A DNA stretch of 34,646 bases from Gemmatales bacterium. Its GTDB lineage: Bacteria; Planctomycetota; Planctomycetia; Gemmatales; HRBIN36. Made by a program: the position numbers and the translations under genes. Shown here piece after piece: positions 8,968 to 15,219 of this stretch. The stretch lies in the NCBI GenBank assembly GCA_025060195.1, contig JANXCQ010000007.1, positions 1 to 34,646 on the forward strand, read 5' to 3'. Under the pieces are notes generated by a model, which worked only from the letters and a program-made list of their open reading frames with translations, made no database searches and had not been told where the DNA came from. Positions within the stretch are counted from its first letter, which is position 1; every line of letters starts with the position of its first letter.

Positions 8968-9870
8968 TCAATGCAAACCGAAATACGGTACCCAGTGATA
9001 GTTTCCCGCGCTCCAAGCGGTCGCCCACGCCTGGAAGCAGTTGGTTCCCGGATACCCATGTCGGCCCATTCCTGCCATACCAATGTTCAAAACCGGCGAC
9101 CAAAAGACCTGTGAGTAATTATAGCCGGCGATTCCTGTTATTTCGGATCCGACGACGAAGACCCCGGCTCTACCGTTGTGGACAGTGTTAATCGCATGAT
9201 AGTATGGGTAAGACTGCCGACCACTCACCGACCAGAAATCATGGGTAGTTGGTTCGCCACTGAGACGATAACGTCCTGTTTCGCGATAAACGGACATCGT
9301 GCCTGGAGCCGATAGGCGAAATCCGACACGGTCAAACTTGGTCGCAACCGCCCGAACCAGGAATACATCAGACGCCGCAAGCGCTGTATAACCAGCTCCG
9401 TGCCAGTAATTTCCTCGTCGAAAGTGCGCTCCTGCGCTGCGTCCTGCACCCCAACCAGGAATAAAACTGCCTGCTGTGCTCGAGCCTTCACCTGTCACAT
9501 ACCCCGTCACGCCGCCAGAAACAGCGCCGATGATTGTTGCAACAATAATTATGAGAACAAACGCACGTCTTCCTGACGAATCCGTCGCCAGCGTGGCCAT
9601 GTTGCCGACGTAGCGGTACAGGTTCGCATCGCCGGCGGCGAAACCTAACGGATCCTCGCTTGTCCAGCGGCCAATCACGGGATCGTAGTAGCGGGCGCGG
9701 TGGTAGTACAAGCCGCTCTCGGTGTCGAATTCGCGTGAGGCGAACAGAATTGGGTTGTCAAAATGCGGGTTCGCTTGGGCCATAACGACGTTGAAGGCAT
9801 TGTACGCGATTTGGTCGAACAGGGCACCGCTTTCGTCCAGCACCAGCCGCACCGAGTTCAGGTGGGAAAT
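8968..9870 (-). pseudogene. Truncated Rhs C-terminal tip 1 (core end plus variable toxin region)
   Basis: The fragment starts in the Rhs core (HLNSVRLVLDESG, near 9864) and contains the hallmark Rhs repeat-associated core end: ASREFDTESGLYYHRARYYDPVIGRW, SEDPLGF, DANLYRYVGN. After the core comes a hydrophobic stretch (FVLIIIVATIIGAV) and a variable C-terminal region of about 190 residues, rich in Gly, Tyr, Trp and His and ending at a TGA at 8968-8970. Variable tips after the Rhs core are usually toxins; I do not recognise this one. Upstream of about 9865 the frame hits a TAG and no Rhs repeats are seen, so the large N-terminal YD-repeat shell is missing. It is either an orphan tip or a remnant. 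Confidence 0.8.
9581..9752. repeat. Rhs core direct repeat, copy 1
   Basis: These 172 bases encode the conserved Rhs core end on the - strand and align without gaps to 11426-11597, in the same orientation. The second copy has an in-frame stop where this one encodes Trp of the GRW motif. Repeated core ends of this kind allow recombination between an Rhs gene and orphan tips. Confidence 0.8.
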
Positions 9871-10424
9871 AAAAGGGGATGGCCATGTTTTTTTGCGGGG
9901 GAAGAGTTGGTGGTATTTGCTGCCCTATAAAAGCCCGTTTGTGCGCTCAACCAGCGCGTGGTCAGAGGTGCCGTTAAATGCGTATAAGTGTACCGATTGA
10001 CGGTAATGTTTTTGTCGCCCATATTTCCTTAGATTAAGTCACTATCCTTTTGACCTGTCCTAAACGAGTGTGCCCGAACAGCGGAGACGGACTCTCCCCC
10101 ACAACAGTCTCCGCCACTTGTGCCCCGCCCCGCTATTGGAGGATAACGTCAACAAGAAGCATGGATGTCCCCCTTGTTTTCCCCCGGACCTCGAGTTCGG
10201 CGTCGCGCCTTTTCAGTTGGTCGTTTTCACGACGCAACCGATCGCACTCCGAGCATGGCCAAGCCCGCTCCATGCGGCCCAGCATAGCAACATCCCACCC
10301 GCTCAGCTGCTCGAGTTTTCCCTAAATGGGAGGATTTTTCAGGAAAAGGGGCGGTAACGACCTACGATCGACCACACGCCTAAAACGGTTCATTCAGCTC
10401 TGGCAATGGATTAGTTCCGATCGG
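9871..10424 (-). mobile_element. Probable transposase relic and degenerate spacer between two Rhs tips
   Basis: No intact gene is present. On the - strand at about 10315-10130 a frame reads CSECDRLRRENDQLKRRDAELE, a Cys-x-x-Cys followed by a leucine-zipper-like helix resembling the N-terminus of IS66-type transposases of planctomycetes; it ends at a TAG near 10133. Nearer the first Rhs tip, 9985-9905 reads TSDHALVERTNGLL before a stop, also transposase-like but unassigned. An inverted repeat (GCGGAGAC at 10081-10088 and GTCTCCGC at 10107-10114) lies between. I infer an insertion-sequence remnant with low certainty; no ends or target duplications were identified. Confidence 0.3.
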
Positions 10425-10865
10425 TTATGGTTCAGGTAAGAGTACGATCCCTGGTTCATTTTCAAGAATCGACTTAATCGCATCATACAGCTCTCTGACA
10501 GCGGCCTCCGTGTCGAACTTCCGGAAGACACGTGCCAAAAGGGAAGCCTCAGCTTGCACAAAACACGTCCAGATTATGCTTCGGTCGCTATGTGGAGAAG
10601 TCGCCAACGGGACTTTGTTATCATCATTATGATCGACCACATTGCCACAACCAACCCACAACCTGAAAGGCCGTCGTTTGCACAAAATACACCATCCCCA
10701 ATCCTCAGGAATGATCTCCTCCACGACGAACCCCTTGGCTACAAGTTTGCCTCGAAGCCAATATGCCAGATCCTTTCCATAGCGACCAGGATTTGTGTCC
10801 GCATCTTCGTCGGGCATGACCTTAAACAGTGTTGATTTGAACCAAAGTTGATATCGATCACTCAT
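10425..10865 (-). CDS. Small immunity-like protein beside Rhs tip 2
   Basis: This intact 146-residue gene starts at ATG 10865-10863, with GGAGG at 10877-10873 seven bases upstream; a GTG directly before it is a less likely start. The product is soluble and contains a distinctive PEDWGWCILCKRRPFRLWVGCGN segment (about residues 54-76) and a Cys/Trp-rich middle. I recall similar small proteins encoded beside polymorphic toxins, but cannot name a family with certainty. It begins directly downstream of the Rhs tip 2 remnant on the same strand, the usual place for the cognate immunity gene. The retained frame and ribosome binding site contrast with the stop-ridden toxin next to it. Confidence 0.65.
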   Translation of the reverse strand: MSDRYQLWFKSTLFKVMPDEDADTNPGRYGKDLAYWLRGKLVAKGFVVEEIIPEDWGWCILCKRRPFRLWVGCGNVVDHNDDNKVPLATSPHSDRSIIWTCFVQAEASLLARVFRKFDTEAAVRELYDAIKSILENEPGIVLLPEP

Positions 10866-11597
10866 CACAAGTCCTCCAGGAAAATTGCTGAACTATGACA
10901 CTGATCTGTCCATATAAATACCCCACAGCGGTACCCTTGTACACATATGAAATCCGCACCCATGGGCGGATCACCGGATGCCAAATAAGGTTCTATAGCT
11001 CCCACGCTCGCGGCATGAAGCGGTATCGGAAGGGATCGGATAGTGCCTGCACCCGAATCGGGACGTAGTTTCCATTCCACAGGGAACGCGGCCCGCCCAC
11101 TCGGTTTGGGATCCAATGCGAAAACTCCCTTCCCGCTCCCCGAATCCCTGCTCTCGATCAGCCAGCTGCGCCGCCAATTGCCGTAGTGTGAATGATCCCG
11201 ACAACCTTTCCGCCGAAATACGCTCCAGACCGATAATCTACCACCTCGTCGTACCCCAGCCCCCATCGAATGTAGCTGGTAGCACCGAATGAAAGAGTGT
11301 CACCCCATCCTGCAAAGAAATTACTTGCCTGAGCAAACCAACCAGTGTGCGGGTTGCCAAGCACGACATCCCACGAGTTGACAAAACGTACCCACAGTGG
11401 CGGCTGTTCCAAATAGCCGCTCGGATCCGTCGCCAGCGTGGCCCTGTTGCCGACGTAGCGGTACAGGTTGGCATCGCCGGCGGCGAAACCTAGGGTATCC
11501 TCAGTTGCCTAACGGCCGATAAACAGGTCGAGGTAACGAGCACGGTGGTAATATAGGCCCGTCATAATGTCGAATTCACGCGAAGTGAACAAAATCA
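10861..11597 (-). pseudogene. Rhs C-terminal tip 2 with three in-frame stop codons
   Basis: A single - strand frame runs from the Rhs core (FTSREFDIMTGLYYHRARY, then FAAGDANLYRYVGN) into a variable tip that includes WVRFVNSWDVVLGNP, YRSGAYFGGKVVGIIHTT, FSHWIPNRVGGPRSLWNGNYV, ALSDPFRYRFMPRAWE and VYKGTAVGYLYG. It carries stops at 11511-11509 (TAG where copy 1 has Trp TGG), 11160-11158 (TGA) and 10995-10993 (TAG), but no frameshift, and ends at the immunity-like gene. The SHWIP...GGPRS...NGNYV pattern resembles a C-terminal type I recall from other Rhs proteins; its activity is unknown to me. The core upstream of 11597 is absent. The gene is dead or extremely truncated. Confidence 0.8.
11426..11597. 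repeat. Rhs core direct repeat, copy 2
   Basis: This is the gapless 172-base counterpart of 9581-9752, more mutated, with a nonsense codon at 11509-11511 and several missense changes relative to the conserved core motif (PVIGRW has become LFIGR-stop). Confidence 0.8.
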
Positions 11598-13257
11598 AGA
11601 CTTTAAGTGGACAAAACTAATGCTCCAATCGAAGGATCTCTAGATCAGATTCCCATTCAGTAAAGAAAAACACTGTGGAACTTAGGCCCACTCCTAAGAA
11701 TTTTAGGATTCCTCTAAGAGAGTACGTAATTTAGGGCGCCGCAGCCAACCTGATTGCTCGCCGTACTGGTGGCCTCCAATGTTAACTGAACAGTATCGCG
11801 ATAGTACGTGCAAAAGCAATGCACTATGCACCATGAGCAGGGAATAATATCGCGGGTGTGCAGCTTAACGAGATAAAATGGTCAATAAGAAATTACTTTA
11901 TTAGGTACATTGCTGAATCCCCAGCAGAGCTTAGTGAAATCACGTAGACGCCTCGGTCCAGTATCTGTTGCGATTCATCGCGAATAAGTTAACGCGTTAC
12001 TTAGCAGTCGTTACGGTTCGATTCCACATATGCATCTAACCGCGTCCCCAAAAGCCAGATCCAACGTCGAGATAACGGGACTGCTTTTTTGTTCTCAGTA
12101 CCTATCTTTCTGTTTCTTGAGTAGGGGTGAGGCTTAGCGAGATTCTAACCGTCTCATGGGCATTGCATCAATCCGGATTGCATCTCGTCTGGTTCTTCCC
12201 AATTCGCGGTTTTCTCAAAGTGATGGGCTAACGTGTCGCACTCATACACCGTTATTGGTATCAAGGTACTTAGCGATGTCGTGGATCTGGGCACGAAGAA
12301 AATGCTGCTGATGCCCCTAGGTATGACGGGCCATTGCGCCCGCAAATGTGGCAAGGCATGGTCATTCCGTGGGATCCCATCAATAATTTGCTGACAAGCG
12401 AGCTACTTTGTGACTATCTTCACACTCAGCAGTCTTCGCCATAAATGCGGACTTGGCCGTCCATACAACAACCAAGGGAATGTGTGAAAATCTAAACAGT
12501 TAACAGGGCGGCTTGGTCTGTGTAATCATCCTGGTGGTAAGACAGGGAATCATGGAACCTTATTTAGGTGGATGGGACATATGTTGAATATTAGTACTTA
12601 TGGTCAATAAATGCTGAAGCGGCAACAAAGAATGGGCCAAGCCTCTTACTCATCTCGCCTATGTGTGCCAACGATAATGCGCCACAGATAGCAACCGTTT
12701 TAGACAGTTAATCCCTTAGGTAGCCTAGGGTGATAAGTTGGGTCAAGGTCTCAACCAGTCCCTTTGCTACACTGACATCTGACCCAATAGATACAAGAAC
12801 CGAGGTACCCTTAGGAAATTGCTTATGGCTGGCTTAGAAACTTTATGATATATGAGTCAAACCTAATCCTAGTGACTATGTATTTTTCGAATGATTAGAA
12901 AAAAGTAAACTCATAGAGTTCGCCACGGTTGAACACATGCTTTATAGAAAATTTGGGTTAGGGAAAGCCCTTTAGGATTCTTATTTGCCTCAGACAGGTA
13001 CCTATTAATTTGAACTCCACCCTGATAATAAGCTCTGAAGAGAGCCGTCTCCTTGAGAAGGAGGAATATCCTGGCAGTACCCCTAGAGCTTATTAGGGCA
13101 CAGACCGAACGACTTAGTGGCAGGTTCATCTTGGGATTAGTACTGCGGTACGAAAATTGTCCCGGGATGCCCTTGGCAAATTTGCAGATTTATCCGAGAA
13201 GAAGTACTGGGCGTTGGAGAGGCTGCGAATACATGTCGGTTGGCGATTTCGGAGTGC
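11598..13257. other. Gene desert next to the Rhs remnants
   Basis: About 1.66 kb has no convincing coding region on either strand: stops are frequent in all frames, and the few open frames of 60-75 codons (for example 12154-12354 on the - strand and 13053-13280 on the + strand) lack family motifs and good start signals. The sequence looks more A+T-rich than the flanking genes. Small hairpins occur, such as CCTAA-GAATT-TTAGG near 11694, without T-tracts. I interpret it as decayed sequence where the upstream part of an Rhs locus may once have been, but nothing in it proves that. Confidence 0.5.
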
Positions 13258-13286
13258 TTGACAATAGCAGCGGCCCGTAGTAACAT
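13258..13286 (+). promoter_or_regulatory. Sigma-70-type promoter of the cimA leader
   Basis: A perfect TTGACA at 13258-13263 is followed after exactly 17 bases by TAACAT at 13281-13286 (four of six matches to the -10 consensus). Transcription would start near 13293, giving a leader of about 170 bases up to the terminator. Its position just upstream of a leader peptide and attenuator supports it. Confidence 0.6.
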
Positions 13287-13332
13287 AAAACTGGCAATCG
13301 GTGCTATTAAAGATCCACTGACAGTAAAGCTC

Positions 13333-13392
13333 ATGAAGGTCGTGTGGGAGCGAGTGGTACAGGAAATTACGGTGATTATCGCCGGCCGGTAG
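13333..13392 (+). CDS. Val/Ile-rich attenuator leader peptide
   Basis: A 19-codon open frame, ATG at 13333 to TAG at 13390-13392, encodes MKVVWERVVQEITVIIAGR. Five residues are Val (3, 4, 8, 9, 14) and three are Ile (12, 15, 16), so eight of 19 codons are for the amino acids relevant to the downstream genes. The last cluster, V14-I15-I16, sits directly before RNA segment 1 of the hairpin system, where a stalled ribosome would cover it. No strong Shine-Dalgarno sequence precedes the ATG. The composition and placement resemble ilv-type leader peptides. Expression is inferred; the peptide itself would have no function beyond being translated. Confidence 0.75.
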   Translation: MKVVWERVVQEITVIIAGR

Positions 13393-13464
13393 CGGGCCGG
13401 ATCGCTCCTATCATACGATACGAAAAAGCAGCCGGCCCTGAGGAAAATCCTCAGGGCTTTTTTT
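13381..13464 (+). promoter_or_regulatory. Transcription attenuator with alternative 1:2, 2:3 and 3:4 pairings
   Basis: Segment 1 (CCGGCC, 13382-13387, overlapping the last leader codons) can pair with segment 2 (GGCCGG, 13395-13400). Segment 2 as GGGCCGG (13394-13400) can instead pair perfectly with segment 3 (CCGGCCC, 13432-13438), forming an antiterminator. Segment 3 overlaps the 5' arm of the terminator (13435-13444), which pairs with segment 4 (13448-13457). The 2:3 and 3:4 structures exclude each other. A ribosome stalled at the V-I-I codons would mask segment 1 and allow 2:3 (readthrough); one reaching the TAG would mask segment 2 and allow 3:4 (termination). This is the classical amino-acid-operon arrangement, inferred from sequence only. 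Confidence 0.75.
13435..13464 (+). terminator. Intrinsic terminator in the cimA leader
   Basis: A perfect 10-base-pair stem (GCCCTGAGGA with TCCTCAGGGC), a three-base AAA loop and a run of seven T at 13458-13464 form a strong rho-independent terminator on the + strand. It lies 115 bases before cimA and after the leader peptide, so its natural role is attenuation rather than the end of an upstream gene. Confidence 0.88.
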
Positions 13465-13579
13465 GTGGTCGCTCGATGCTTGAAAGTAGCATAATGGCTA
13501 GCCTAAGCGAGTCGCGCGGGCTAAGTCCTTAAGTCAGCTTCGATAACAATGACTTAGCTGAGACTAGTGGGTACGGATT

Positions 13580-15181
13580 ATGTCCGCAATGAATCGGCGT
13601 ATTGAGATCTACGATACCACCTTGCGGGATGGAAGTCAGGGCGAGGGGGTCAACTTCTCGCTCCAAGATAAGTTGTTAGTGGCGCGTAAGCTGGATGAGT
13701 TGGGCGTCGACTATATAGAAGGTGGATATCCGTATTCCAATCCGAAGGATGCAGAGTTTTTTTGGGAGATTCGTCATCTCCCACTGCGCCACGCGCAAAT
13801 TTGTGCATTTGGTATGACTCGCAGGAGGAATTGTCGAGTGGAGGACGATCCTGGTTTGCGGGCCTTGTTGGCTTCGGAGGCGCCGGTGATCACTATCGTA
13901 GGGAAAACCTGGGATCTTCATGTCAGTCAAGTGCTGGGCGTGTCTTTAGACGAAAACCTGCGCATGATCCGCGAGACGATCGGTTACCTGCGGAGTCGGG
14001 GTCGGCGGGTCTTTTATGACGCGGAGCACTTTTTTGACGGGTTGCTGGCTAATCGGGAATACGCCTTGGAAACTCTCCGTGTGGCTGAAGAGGCAGGCGC
14101 TCAGTGTATCATTTTGTGCGATACCAATGGTGGGTCGTTGCCGGAACGTATTGCTGAATACGTGCGGATAGCTCGGCAGGCTGTGAACACGCCTTTGGGC
14201 ATTCATTGCCATAATGATAGCGACGTGGCTGTGGCGAACTCCCTGGCTGCTGTGGACGCTGGAGTCACTCAGGTGCAGGGTACGATCAATGGCATCGGGG
14301 AGCGCTGTGGGAATGCGGATCTCATAAGTATCATTGCGAATTTGGCGTTGAAGAAGGGCTATGACGTGCTGCAACCGGGCAGCTTGCGAAAATTGACCGA
14401 AGTGTCGCGCTATGTGTATGAAACCGCGAATATGAACTACCGCAATAATCAGCCGTTTGTTGGGATTAGCGCGTTTGCTCATAAAGGGGGCATGCATGTT
14501 CATGCGGTGGTGCGCAATAGTGCCACTTATGAGCATATCGACCCGGCTTTGGTCGGTAACGAACGCCGCATTCTTATTAGTGAACTTTCTGGCCGCAGTA
14601 GCATTGCGGCCAAAGCGAATCGGCTTCAAATACCGCTAGACGAAAATCTCTTACGGCGAATCCTGGAGCGTGTGTGCGAATTGGAAAATCAAGGCTATGA
14701 GTTTGAAGCCGCCGAGGCCTCTTTCGATCTGTTAGTGCGGAAAATGGCTGGGGTTTATCAGCCGTGGTTTGAGCGGATTCACTACCATGTTACTGTAGAG
14801 GCGGACAGTGCCGGACGGTTGGTCAGCGAGGCAACGATTAAGTTGCGGGTGCGCGGACAGATCGAGCATGTGGTGGCTGAAGGAGACGGTCCCGTAAATG
14901 CCTTGGATGCGGCGTTACGCAAGGCCTTAGAGCCGTATTACCCGACACTCAAGCAGATGCATTTGCTGGATTATAAAGTCCGGGTTGTGAACTCGCGAGC
15001 AGGTACTGCGGCCCGAGTGCGTGTCGTTATCGAGTCGGGAGACGGTCGGGACATTTGGGGCACGGTTGGTGTAAGCGAGAATATCATTGAAGCTAGCTGG
15101 CAGGCCTTGGTGGATAGCTTTGAATACAAGCTTTTTCGCGAAGCAGATTCGCGGTCCGGCGTTGTGGAGGTATCAAAATAA
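13580..15181 (+). CDS. cimA: Citramalate synthase
   Basis: The enzyme condenses pyruvate with acetyl-CoA to (R)-citramalate, the first step of the pyruvate route to 2-oxobutyrate and isoleucine. The 533-residue product has the DTTLRDGSQ motif of the HMGL/isopropylmalate-synthase TIM barrel (D12 to Q20, with R16 and metal ligand D17), the HCHND metal site (H209, H211), the NGIGERCGNADL loop and the HKGGMHVHAV segment. A C-terminal regulatory domain (about residues 400-520) matches the CimA/LeuA type, so allosteric control by an amino acid is likely. Length and the SxPKDAEFF-like N-terminal segment favour CimA over LeuA. A second ATG lies three codons in; no strong ribosome binding site precedes either. 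It is preceded by the attenuator and followed by valS after 38 bases. Confidence 0.9.
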   Translation: MSAMNRRIEIYDTTLRDGSQGEGVNFSLQDKLLVARKLDELGVDYIEGGYPYSNPKDAEFFWEIRHLPLRHAQICAFGMTRRRNCRVEDDPGLRALLASEAPVITIVGKTWDLHVSQVLGVSLDENLRMIRETIGYLRSRGRRVFYDAEHFFDGLLANREYALETLRVAEEAGAQCIILCDTNGGSLPERIAEYVRIARQAVNTPLGIHCHNDSDVAVANSLAAVDAGVTQVQGTINGIGERCGNADLISIIANLALKKGYDVLQPGSLRKLTEVSRYVYETANMNYRNNQPFVGISAFAHKGGMHVHAVVRNSATYEHIDPALVGNERRILISELSGRSSIAAKANRLQIPLDENLLRRILERVCELENQGYEFEAAEASFDLLVRKMAGVYQPWFERIHYHVTVEADSAGRLVSEATIKLRVRGQIEHVVAEGDGPVNALDAALRKALEPYYPTLKQMHLLDYKVRVVNSRAGTAARVRVVIESGDGRDIWGTVGVSENIIEASWQALVDSFEYKLFREADSRSGVVEVSK

Positions 15182-15219
15182 GGAACAGGGGATAAGGCTG
15201 GCTCACGGAGGGTTAGGGC

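Noticed and set aside
9722..10000. + strand gene of 92 codons
   Set aside because: It lies antisense to the Rhs core, whose - strand motifs are unmistakable.
10050..10357. Overlapping + strand frames of about 90 codons
   Set aside because: No motif; the - strand of the same region gives the more protein-like transposase-type segment.
10861..11597. Stop-codon recoding in the Rhs tip
   Set aside because: Neighbouring genes use TAA, TAG and TGA as normal stops, and copy 1 shows the ancestral Trp at the first site; pseudogenisation is simpler.
13344..13532. + strand gene of 62 codons across the attenuator
   Set aside because: It overlaps the leader peptide in another frame and runs through a perfect terminator.
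13293..13580. T-box or other riboswitch ahead of cimA
   Set aside because: No T-box consensus (AGGGTGGNACCGCG) or other known aptamer is visible, while the translated leader with Val/Ile codons explains the terminator better.
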